Shown piece after piece: positions 45,052 through 51,600 of a stretch of DNA of 51,600 nucleotides. Under the pieces are notes generated by a model. That model ran no database searches and was not told where the DNA came from. It was given only the letters and a program-made list of their open reading frames with translations. Made by a program: the position numbers and the translations under genes. Source of the DNA: Fonticella tunisiensis (GTDB lineage: Bacteria; Bacillota; Clostridia; Clostridiales; Caloramatoraceae); NCBI RefSeq assembly GCF_004364155.1, contig NZ_SOAZ01000023.1:1-51600 (forward strand), in the 5' to 3' direction. Each line of letters starts with the position of its first letter. Position 1 is the stretch's first letter.

Positions 45052-45522
45052 ATGGCAGTTAGGGAAATAGTACAAAAGGGTCATCCTGCCTTAAAGGCAG
45101 TGAGTGAACCTGTTAAAAGAATAGATGAAGAAGTTTTAAAGCTAGTTCAGGATTTAAAGGATACACTGTATAGTACAGATAATGGTATAGGCCTTGCTGC
45201 ACCACAGATTGCTGTTAATAAAAGGGTTATTTTTATTGACCTGAGGGATGAGACAGGACCGATAGTTCTTATAAATCCACAAATTGTAAAAAGCTCAGGG
45301 AAGCAGGAAAGTGAAGAGGGATGCCTTAGCTATCCTGGATATTATGGATTTGTTGAAAGGCCATCAAAGGTTGTAGTAAGGGGGCTAAATGAGAAGGGCC
45401 AGGTTGTGGAATACAGGGCTTCTGAGCTTCTCGCAAGGGCTCTGTGCCATGAAATAGACCATCTTGATGGAATCATGTTTACAGACAGGGCCTATAAGAT
45501 ATATAAGGAAGAAGAACAGTAA
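45052..45522 (+). CDS. def: Peptide deformylase
   Basis: Removes the formyl group from nascent proteins. The 156-residue product has the three family motifs: GIGLAAPQ (45-52), EGCLS with metal ligand C91, and HEIDHLDG with H133, E134 and H137. ATG 45052 lies 7 nt after GGAGG; the in-frame ATG at 45046 is too close to the ribosome site. It has the compact C-terminus of type 1 enzymes. It stands alone, without fmt, with which it is often paired. Confidence 0.97.
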   Translation: MAVREIVQKGHPALKAVSEPVKRIDEEVLKLVQDLKDTLYSTDNGIGLAAPQIAVNKRVIFIDLRDETGPIVLINPQIVKSSGKQESEEGCLSYPGYYGFVERPSKVVVRGLNEKGQVVEYRASELLARALCHEIDHLDGIMFTDRAYKIYKEEEQ

Positions 45523-45534
45523 AATAAGGCAATT

Positions 45535-45574
45535 AAAATAACCATGCTGGTAATCAGTATGGTTATTTTTATTT
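45535..45574 (+). terminator. Terminator of def
   Basis: AATAACCATGCTG pairs with CAGTATGGTTATT (one mismatch or G-U) around GTAAT, followed by TTTATTT. Confidence 0.8.
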
Positions 45575-45582
45575 AGGAAGCA

Positions 45583-45611
45583 TTTACACGTGGCGCGATG
45601 TAGTGTAAAAT
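45583..45611 (+). promoter_or_regulatory. Promoter of the CapA-like gene
   Basis: TTTACA (45583-45588), a 17-nt spacer and TAAAAT (45606-45611). Confidence 0.65.
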
Positions 45612-45654
45612 ATTGCCATACCCCAATAAAAATTAAAGTAAAGTTGGTGTTTAC

Positions 45655-46788
45655 ATGAAAAAAACAGTTAGCCTTTTTTTATCCATTTTACTTTTAATTT
45701 ATCTGTCGGCCTGCAGTGCGACCAATAATACTCCTGGAAAAAGCAGCGATATGTCAGGCAGCGGTCAGGAAAAAGATATTGTAAAGGAAGAGCCTGTAAG
45801 AAGGGAAATCACCATTCTTACGGCGGGGGATATTATGTTTCACAATCCACAGATAAAGGCAGCATATACCGGGAAAACCTACAATTTCAAACCCTCCTTT
45901 GAAGAGATAAAACCCATCATAGAAAAGGCAGATATTGCAATAGGAAATTTCGAAACTACAATAAATCCCGACAAAAAACCATCGGGATATCCAACGTTCA
46001 ATGCGCCGGTTGAGGTCCTGGATGCTATAAAATATGCAGGATTTGACGTTCTAACAACCGCAAACAACCACGCTATGGATACAGGGACAAAGGGACTTTT
46101 GAATACCGTTGAAGCTATTAAAGAACATGGGATGATACCGGTTGGAACAGGTAAAAAGGATGATGACAAATTTGCTATAGTTGAGAAAAATGGAGTTAAT
46201 GTAGCCATATTGTCATATACCTATGGAACCAATGGAATTAAGGCCCCTGATGGAATGGTGAATTTAATAGATAAGGATAAAATAAAAAGCGATATTGAAA
46301 GGGTTAAAAATCGATCTGACTTTGTTCTTGTAATGCTTCATACCGGAACGGAATACATAAGAAAGGTTGAAGATTTTCAATATGCTCTTTTTAGGGAGAT
46401 AGCGGATATGGGGGCTGATGCTGTAATTGGAGGTCATCCGCATGTTGCACGAAAGTCGGAGGTTTATAGCTCAAATGGAAGAAATGTGTTTATATCATAC
46501 TCTATGGGGAATTTTATATCCAACCAAACAGCTAAATATACTGATATAGGTACTATGGTGGAGCTTAGGGTAGTTAAAACCGATACTGCAAAGATCGAGG
46601 ATGCGAGGGTAATACCTGTTTACAGGTCGATCATAAAGCAGGGAGGAAGGACTATCCATCAGGTTTTGCCTGCAGAAAATATCGATAAATATTCGGATAA
46701 AGTGCCTGTGAGCCGGAGAAGCTATGTAAAGCAGGTTTATGGTGAGCTTACGGATATAAAGGATATTGAGGTATTTAAAAACAGATAA
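45655..46788 (+). CDS. CapA-family lipoprotein (PGA_cap metallophosphatase fold)
   Basis: A 377-residue predicted lipoprotein: signal peptide with lipobox LSAC and lipid-bearing C20, then a Ser/Gly-rich linker. The domain from about 55 to 320 is the PGA_cap fold of CapA, with TAGDIMFHN, ADIAIGNFETTI, TTANNHAMDTG and IGGHPHVARKSEVY, all potential metal-binding or phosphatase-like motifs. Family members take part in poly-gamma-glutamate capsule export or anchoring, but no capBC genes are near, so the substrate is open. It has its own promoter and terminator. GTTGGTG precedes the ATG. Confidence 0.88.
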   Translation: MKKTVSLFLSILLLIYLSACSATNNTPGKSSDMSGSGQEKDIVKEEPVRREITILTAGDIMFHNPQIKAAYTGKTYNFKPSFEEIKPIIEKADIAIGNFETTINPDKKPSGYPTFNAPVEVLDAIKYAGFDVLTTANNHAMDTGTKGLLNTVEAIKEHGMIPVGTGKKDDDKFAIVEKNGVNVAILSYTYGTNGIKAPDGMVNLIDKDKIKSDIERVKNRSDFVLVMLHTGTEYIRKVEDFQYALFREIADMGADAVIGGHPHVARKSEVYSSNGRNVFISYSMGNFISNQTAKYTDIGTMVELRVVKTDTAKIEDARVIPVYRSIIKQGGRTIHQVLPAENIDKYSDKVPVSRRSYVKQVYGELTDIKDIEVFKNR

Positions 46789-46832
46789 GGAGCCCTTTTG
46801 AAAATGTGAAATGATTATAGGATTTATTTCGT

Positions 46833-46858
46833 GAGACTTTTATATAGTCTCTTTTTTT
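46833..46858 (+). terminator. Terminator of the CapA-like gene
   Basis: GAGACT (46833-46838) pairs with AGTCTC (46846-46851), followed by seven T residues. Confidence 0.8.
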
Positions 46859-46988
46859 ATGCAAAATTGTGTCAAGTCCTGACGAAATGAATATTTTATA
46901 GTAGGCATCTATTATTTAAACTTTATATTCTTTTAAGACATGATGGAAAATCATCGCCTAATAATCATTTAGTCGGGAGGGGATATGG

Positions 46989-47990
46989 ATGAAGGGGGTT
47001 CTGCTGTGCGGTGATATTATAAGTGATAGCAGGCTAAAGCCTATAATTTATTCGGTTTCCAGGTCAATGATACCTATAGCAAACGTTCCATTTATAGAAT
47101 ATCTTATAAAACAAATGGTGGAATGTGGAATAGACAACATTGCAATAGTGGTTGGGGAAGGGAAACAGGATTTTGAATTATATTTCAAAAACGGAAAGGA
47201 TTTTGGCTGCCGCATCAGATATTACAGGCAGCATAAAAATACGGGGCTGGCAGGCCAGCTTTTATGTATCAAGCATTTTGTAGATGATGACAACTTTTTT
47301 GTGGCTCAGGGTAACGTATTTATAGATTTTAAAATGGAACAATACTTAAAACAATTCAAAAAGGAAAAATGTGATGGGCTTTTACTCACAAAGGAAATTG
47401 AAAAACCGTGGAAGCACGACATTGCTATATTTGAGAAAGGAAAACTAATTGAGATAATTAAAAAACCCAAAATAACCAACAGTAAAACTGCACTAACAGG
47501 CATATATATTTTCACTCCGGCTATACTTCGGGCTGCATCAAAAATAAGGCCCTCAAAAAGAGGGGAATACGAAATTACCGATGCCATTCAATATTTAATC
47601 GATAGAGAATATAAAATATCAACTATGGATATGGACGATGGTACATGGATAGATGCTTCAAGGGATAGTGATCTTTTGGAGTGCAATAAATATGTATTAT
47701 CAAAAATAGATGGAAAAAGTAAAATCGATGAAGATAGTAAAATAGAAAACAGTATAATTGGTGATTATACGTCCGTAGGGAAAAGATGTTCCATAAAAAA
47801 TGCAGTTATTTCGAATTGTATAATAATGAATGACTGCATAATTGACGGTGTAGAAATGAAGGACTGCATAATAGGAGAATATTCAACGATAATAGGAAAT
47901 GGGTGCATAAGTGGTATTATGGGACCTAAAACAAAAATATACTTGACCCCATCCCTGACAGATGAGAAAGAAAAAGATGAATATATTTAA
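46989..47990 (+). CDS. Sugar nucleotidyltransferase-like protein with altered active-site loop
   Basis: A 333-residue protein with the layout of long glucose-1-phosphate thymidylyltransferases: a Rossmann-like NTP_transferase domain (1-235) and a C-terminal hexapeptide left-handed helix (about 245-320; SIIGDYTSVGKRCSIKNAVI, IIMNDCIIDGVEMKDCIIGE). The expected GGxGTRLxPLT loop reads CGDIISDSRLKPIIY, and the following KP(M/L)xP segment reads RSMIPIANVP. The two glycines and the lysine that bind the nucleotide phosphates are thus lost. TGIYIFTP and GTWIDASRDSDLLE are kept. It may be a non-catalytic regulatory relative, or act on another ligand. GGGAGGGGAT precedes the ATG. Confidence 0.8.
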   Translation: MKGVLLCGDIISDSRLKPIIYSVSRSMIPIANVPFIEYLIKQMVECGIDNIAIVVGEGKQDFELYFKNGKDFGCRIRYYRQHKNTGLAGQLLCIKHFVDDDNFFVAQGNVFIDFKMEQYLKQFKKEKCDGLLLTKEIEKPWKHDIAIFEKGKLIEIIKKPKITNSKTALTGIYIFTPAILRAASKIRPSKRGEYEITDAIQYLIDREYKISTMDMDDGTWIDASRDSDLLECNKYVLSKIDGKSKIDEDSKIENSIIGDYTSVGKRCSIKNAVISNCIIMNDCIIDGVEMKDCIIGEYSTIIGNGCISGIMGPKTKIYLTPSLTDEKEKDEYI

Positions 47991-47995
47991 ATATA

Positions 47996-48022
47996 AAAAG
48001 TGGGGGTTTACCTCACTTTTTA
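47996..48022. terminator. Bidirectional terminator between convergent genes
   Basis: AAAAAGTGGGG pairs with CCTCACTTTTT (one G-U) across a 5-nt loop. The minus-strand stop codon is inside the stem. Confidence 0.8.
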
Positions 48023-49089
48023 TCAATTTCAAGAAGAACATCTATTGCCGGTTTAATGAGCCTCTTGTCATAACCCCAGCTGTCCTTACCCATAACCTTC
48101 ATACCTCCGCTGTATTTTTCAAATTCCTTTGATGTAATGGTTTGAAATATCAAACCTGAGCTGCTGTCTTTAAGGTTTATATAGAAAACACTTCTTAAAT
48201 TTCTGTTTTTAAAGTAGTCCATGGCATTTTTAATGTTCGTTGTTATAATAATATCAGAATCCTCGTAGCCGTACTTTAAAAGGTTCGATTTAATGAGAGA
48301 TGAAGTATCGTTTTCATTGTCAATTATTAAAATGCCATCGAACTTCATGGGCATGTTTCCAATTGTAGAGGAAAAAATTTCTGCAAAGCTTTTTGAGCTG
48401 TGTACCGGCTTTGTAAAGCTGATTTTAACACCGGCCTCTCTGGCCTTTTCAATAACAGATTTTACCGACGGCTTTTCCTCAACGTTATAGTCAGCGGAGT
48501 AGTTTATGATGATGATTTCACTGCAGCCATCGGCCAGGGCGGAATAAATAGAATCCTTAAGTCCTGGAACGTACCCCGAAAGGGCAATGTAAAAGTAATA
48601 TGGCTTGTAATTTAAAAGGGAATTTTTAACATCTGAAGCTATCTTTAAGAGATCTAAATTTTTCGTATTTACTCCTATCTGTCTGTATTCCTTCTTTAAC
48701 TGCATAGTATACAAAGGTTTAAGGAGTGTTGGAATGTTTTCTAAAAAATAGTTTGCATAATAGGGTGTGTACTTCTCCATTTCGCCTTCAGAGTAGAAAA
48801 TAACAGCTTTTTTACCCGGATCTAAATTACTGATCCCTTTAAATTGGAAGCTGGCAGGTTTGAAAATCGTATATGTACATAACGTATAGGATAGGAAAAA
48901 AAGAGCAGCAGCCCCGGCGTTAAAGTATCTGTTTGAAAATTTAAAGTGTTTTCGCGCTATGAAATACATGAGAATCGATATACCAAGAACCACTAAAAAA
49001 AGAGGATAATACCCATAGGGAGCACATAATATAAGCGTTAGAAGACCTCCCCAGAGTATACTGAATAGCAAAATTATCAATGTAAACAC
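48013..49089 (-). CDS. Membrane-anchored protein of unknown function, possibly ferrochelatase/CbiX-like fold
   Basis: A 358-residue protein with three N-terminal membrane helices (about 1-20, 26-44, 58-76) and a soluble C-terminal domain outside or inside the membrane. The soluble part has a Rossmann-like rhythm: KKAVIFYSEGEMEKYTPYYA, YYFYIALSGYVPGLKDSIYS followed by ALADGCSEIIIINYSADYN, and FDGILIIDNEND. This spacing of a strand, helix, strand with GC-binding-like loops recalls the two-lobed ferrochelatase/chelatase fold, but the metal-binding histidine is not visible, so this is a weak suggestion. It is monocistronic and convergent with the nucleotidyltransferase-like gene. AGGAGGTG precedes the start. 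Confidence 0.6.
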   Translation of the reverse strand: MFTLIILLFSILWGGLLTLILCAPYGYYPLFLVVLGISILMYFIARKHFKFSNRYFNAGAAALFFLSYTLCTYTIFKPASFQFKGISNLDPGKKAVIFYSEGEMEKYTPYYANYFLENIPTLLKPLYTMQLKKEYRQIGVNTKNLDLLKIASDVKNSLLNYKPYYFYIALSGYVPGLKDSIYSALADGCSEIIIINYSADYNVEEKPSVKSVIEKAREAGVKISFTKPVHSSKSFAEIFSSTIGNMPMKFDGILIIDNENDTSSLIKSNLLKYGYEDSDIIITTNIKNAMDYFKNRNLRSVFYINLKDSSSGLIFQTITSKEFEKYSGGMKVMGKDSWGYDKRLIKPAIDVLLEIDKK

Positions 49090-49203
49090 CTCCTAAAAGC
49101 CTTCATTCTAATATATTTATGGTGATGGATGATATATGAATAAATATTTTAATTGAATATACAAGATAATATATTTATAATAGAATTTAGATTAGACCTT
49201 ATA

Positions 49204-49232
49204 AAAATATTTCTAACGGAAAAATATTTTCC
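49204..49232. promoter_or_regulatory. Operator-like inverted repeats upstream of the flavodiiron gene
   Basis: AAAATATTT (49204-49212) and AAATATTTT (49222-49230) form an inverted repeat; GGAAAA-ATA-TTTTCC (49218-49232) overlaps it. A TATAAT at 49265 is about 70 nt before the start codon, without a clear -35 box. The site may bind a repressor or activator. Confidence 0.35.
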
Positions 49233-49337
49233 ATAAACATATTTTATTAATTAAAAAAATGGTGTATAATACAATTGATAATTAATAATCGGATGAAAAG
49301 CTTTACATTACAAACGATTAATCGGAGGTGCCATTCA

Positions 49338-50528
49338 ATGAGTTCAGTAGAAATCAAAAAGGATGTTTATTGGGTTGGTGTCAGAGACCCGGAGCTTAGA
49401 GTTTTTGATATAATTATGAGAACAGATAAGGGTACAACTTATAACTCATATTTAATTGTTGATGAAAAGGTTGTTTTAATTGACACGGTTAAGGAAGGTT
49501 TTTCCAAGGAGTTTATTTCTAATATAAAGAGCGTTATAGGCGATAGGAAGATCGACTATATAGTAGTGAACCATACTGAGCCTGATCACAGCGGCGCGAT
49601 GAAGGTAATACTTGAAGAGTACGGAGATGCTGTAATATATGGTTCAAGGTCAGCTCTTAACAACATTAAGGAAATAACCAACAGGGATTTTAAAGGCGTT
49701 GAAGTGAAGCATAACGATGAGCTTAATATAGGCAGGAGAACACTTAAATTTGTATCTGCACCGCTTCTACACTGGCCGGATACAATATTCACATATGTTG
49801 AACATGATAAAGTGCTATTCTCAGGGGACGTGTTTGGGTGCCATTACTGTGATGACGATCCGTCAAAGATATTCAATGACGAAGTTGGAGATTTCTCACA
49901 TGAACTTAGATACTACTATGACGTTATTATGGGACCGTTTAAGAAGAAGGTTCTTGAAGCAATAGAAAAAATCAAGCAGCTTGATATAGACGTTATATGT
50001 ACAACACACGGACCAATCCTCAGGGAAAAACCATGGAAGTATGTAGACCTCTATGAAGAATGGAGCAGGGTTGTTCTTGAGACGGGCAAGGAAAGAAGGG
50101 CTCTTGTTGTTTATGTTTCTTCCTATGGCTATACAAGGGAAGTTGCCCATGAAATTGCAGAGGGCATAAAGGAAACTGGTGCAGAGGCTCTTGTATACGA
50201 CATTACAGAGCACAAGATAAGCGACCTTGTAGATAAGCTTGAAAAATCGAAGGCCCTTGCAATCGGTTCGCCTACCATAAATCAGGATGCTGTAAAGCCG
50301 GCATGGGACTTCCTCTCTGAGGTATCGCCAATTGTAAACAGGGGTAAACTTGCTGTTGCGTTTGGTTCCTATGGATGGAGTGGAGAAAGCGTTCAGCTTT
50401 TAACTGACAGACTTAAGGGGCTCAAGTTCAAGGTTATCGAACCGGGTCTTAAAATAAACTTCAGGCCATCGGATGAGGAAATGAAAAAGGCAAGGGAACT
50501 TGGAAGGCAAATAGGAAATCAGATATAA
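49338..50528 (+). CDS. fprA: Flavodiiron protein (FprA-type oxygen/NO reductase)
   Basis: Reduces O2 to water or NO to N2O, protecting anaerobes. The 396-residue product has a beta-lactamase-fold domain with the diiron ligands H79-x-E81-x-D83-H84 (NHTEPDHSG), then a histidine in APLLHWPD, the bridging aspartate in FSGDVFG and the histidine in CTTHGP. The flavodoxin domain begins at about 255, with VVYVSSYGYTREVAHEI as the FMN phosphate loop and AFGSYGWSGES further on. No rubredoxin or flavin-reductase domain is fused. ATG 49338 follows GGAGGTG and is preferred over an upstream in-frame start at 49275 without a ribosome site. Confidence 0.96.
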   Translation: MSSVEIKKDVYWVGVRDPELRVFDIIMRTDKGTTYNSYLIVDEKVVLIDTVKEGFSKEFISNIKSVIGDRKIDYIVVNHTEPDHSGAMKVILEEYGDAVIYGSRSALNNIKEITNRDFKGVEVKHNDELNIGRRTLKFVSAPLLHWPDTIFTYVEHDKVLFSGDVFGCHYCDDDPSKIFNDEVGDFSHELRYYYDVIMGPFKKKVLEAIEKIKQLDIDVICTTHGPILREKPWKYVDLYEEWSRVVLETGKERRALVVYVSSYGYTREVAHEIAEGIKETGAEALVYDITEHKISDLVDKLEKSKALAIGSPTINQDAVKPAWDFLSEVSPIVNRGKLAVAFGSYGWSGESVQLLTDRLKGLKFKVIEPGLKINFRPSDEEMKKARELGRQIGNQI

Positions 50529-50531
50529 AAT

Positions 50532-50558
50532 AAGCCGGATTACATCCGGCTATTTTTT
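50532..50558 (+). terminator. Terminator of the flavodiiron gene
   Basis: AGCCGGAT (50533-50540), loop TAC and ATCCGGCT (50544-50551), followed by ATTTTTT. Confidence 0.92.
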
Positions 50559-50794
50559 AACGCTAAGGGCAAAGGCCTCTGGTATGAATATGCTTCAGAT
50601 CTGCATAATGCTTGCATCATTTAATCTTGTATGTACAATGCTTTCTGTACCGGCGGGAATTTTGTCCGATAAAATAGGCAGGATACCTTTTTGAAATAAA
50701 TAAAAGTGCTCCCTTCGTATTTGGTTCGGCCCTATCCTTTGCTGGGGTAATAGCATCTAATAAAATGCAAATATTTTTTAAAACCTTCGCATAA
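50551..50794 (+). pseudogene. Remnant of an MFS transporter gene
   Basis: From 50551 one frame reads FLTLRAKASGMNMLQICIML ... NLVCTMLSVPAGILSDKIGR and then a stop at 50696. SVPAGILSDKIGR is the loop motif between helices of major-facilitator carriers. From 50702 another frame reads KSAPFVFGSALSFAGVIASN, like the last helix of such carriers, ending at 50794. At least one frameshift and an internal deletion of several helices are needed to connect them, and the N-terminal half is gone. No ribosome site is present. It is a decayed gene fragment placed between a terminator and a palindromic element. Confidence 0.6.
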
Positions 50795-50856
50795 TAAATG
50801 CGTAGAAATCATGCTTTATGAATAATATTTTCCAATATGTATATATTAACAGTAAA

Positions 50857-51020
50857 TTAACTCGTTGTGCTGGATAAGTTTACAGATCGACGCTGCGATA
50901 AAAAATATATTTCATTCACCAGTACGCTTAGCAAAGAAGTTCTAAGGCTTGGGATTTGAAAAATGTGAATTTCATATATTTTTTATCGACCCTCAGCGCC
51001 TGAACTAGCACAACAAGTTG
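50857..51020. mobile_element. MITE-like palindromic element, short copy
   Basis: A 164-nt copy of the element at 21295-21582 in the opposite orientation. Terminal repeats are TTAACTCGTTGTGCTG (50857-50872) and TAGCACAACAAGTTGA (51006-51021). Inner arms are GATAAAAAATATATTTCATT (50897) and its partner ending at 50987. From 50890 to 50963 it is almost identical to the reverse complement of the long copy (for example TTAGCAAAGAAGTTCTAAGG), then about 110 nt are missing, and part of the left flank is missing too. The next gene starts 20 nt after the element. Confidence 0.8.
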
Positions 51021-51040
51021 AATTATAAAGGGGTGATATT

Positions 51041-51442
51041 ATGATAGACAGTTCAAAAGTATTTGAAATACTTGAAAAGGAGGGCTTTGAAGAGGTGGAT
51101 GAAATAGGATATAAGGATGATATCAAGGTATTTAACTTTTTCTACACCTTTGATGAAGCAGAAATTGAGGCGGCGAAGGATTATGCAAACGAAAATTATG
51201 ATGAAGGAGAGGGTGAGGATAATTGGTATAATGAATTCTTCCTCCCATATCTTACAGATATAGCTGGAGATAATATAAAGGATATAGTTGATGAAATATG
51301 TGAAGAAAATGGCCTCACAGGGGAATTTGTATTATATGAAATAGATAGGGATAATTATGAGCAGTGTGAAGTCACCCTGATACTTGGAGAGGGATCAAAG
51401 GAAATTGATGTGGATAGGGTACTTAACGATCTGGAGCTATAG
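51041..51442 (+). CDS. Acidic protein of unknown function
   Basis: I do not recognise the family. The 133-residue protein is strongly acidic (runs such as NENYDEGEGEDNWYNEF) with no cysteine-rich motif, signal peptide or membrane segment. Two similar alpha/beta halves may be present: a first with DDIKVFNFFYTFDEAEIEAA and a second with FVLYEIDRDNYEQCEVTLIL, which recalls small ferredoxin-like folds such as RraB/DUF695-type proteins, but this is a loose resemblance. AAGGGGTGAT precedes ATG 51041 and lies directly behind the right end of the palindromic element, so its promoter is either in the element or upstream of it. The remaining bases to the window end (51443-51600) show no feature. Confidence 0.6.
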   Translation: MIDSSKVFEILEKEGFEEVDEIGYKDDIKVFNFFYTFDEAEIEAAKDYANENYDEGEGEDNWYNEFFLPYLTDIAGDNIKDIVDEICEENGLTGEFVLYEIDRDNYEQCEVTLILGEGSKEIDVDRVLNDLEL

Positions 51443-51600
51443 GAGGCTGCCCCGGAGCAAGGCCTTTTAAAATTTCAGAAAAAAGAAATTTGATGTAAAA
51501 AACATTCTTAAATTGCAATATTAAATGCAACACTTAGTGAAAAATCATGTTGAATAGGGTAAGATAGCCCATACTTAACCTTAAGCCCATCTTAATTACT

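Overview
The window comes from the chromosome of a low-GC, spore-forming, anaerobic clostridial Firmicute. The evidence is strong Shine-Dalgarno sites with frequent TTG/GTG starts, a leucine T-box, a class D sortase, a SpoVB-family flippase, V/A-type rotary ATPases instead of an F-ATPase, a flavodiiron protein and a selenoprotein. A Caloramator/Thermobrachium-like member of the Clostridiaceae would fit, but the species is inferred and not proven.

Layout. 1-5284: the 3' part of a first V/A-ATPase operon (end of I, then K-F-E-A-B-D). 5331-8640: an ArsB/NhaD-type ion transporter, an unknown protein, a YhaM-like HD exoribonuclease (minus strand) and Ndk. 8707-8877: tRNA-Pro(GGG). 8886-10419: an IS200-like REP-associated transposase (RAYT) flanked by repeat copies that point inward from both sides. 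10496-12455: an accessory stretch with a zinc-ribbon miniprotein, a lone phage-type protein and a HesB/IscA-like selenoprotein read through an in-frame TGA. 12588-16415: two RluA-family pseudouridine synthases around a LolA-like membrane protein, then an unknown protein. 16590-21262: a large LPKTG-anchored nucleotidase facing a class D sortase. 21295-23338: a palindromic MITE-like element, spoVB and a broken copy of the element. 23414-26281: T-box and leuS. 26361-30529: a zinc-ribbon membrane protein, a possible small RNA, a phospholipase C-like protein, a methyltransferase-like protein and a cobalamin-type radical SAM enzyme. 30774-39414: a complete second V/A-ATPase operon (H-I-K-E-C-F-A-B-D). 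39603-44173: an N-acetylmuramic acid recycling cluster (murQ, EIIBC, mupG, murR/rpiR). 44500-50558: HPr, peptide deformylase, a CapA-like lipoprotein, a degenerate sugar nucleotidyltransferase, a membrane protein of unknown role and a flavodiiron protein. 50551-51442: MFS pseudogene, a second MITE-like element and an acidic protein.

How it fits together. The two rotary ATPases differ at the ion-binding residues of their K rings: the second has the Na+ ligand set known from Enterococcus hirae NtpK, while the first lacks the extra ligands and looks H+-type. The cell may therefore run two ion circuits. MurNAc imported by the PTS (HPr is about 2.5 kb away) would be phosphorylated and cleaved by MupG and MurQ. 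The nucleotidase would be fixed to the wall by the adjacent sortase. The most unusual items are the selenoprotein, the RAYT island with its translation-blocking leader hairpin, and the palindromic element family, which has at least two near-complete and several decayed copies here.
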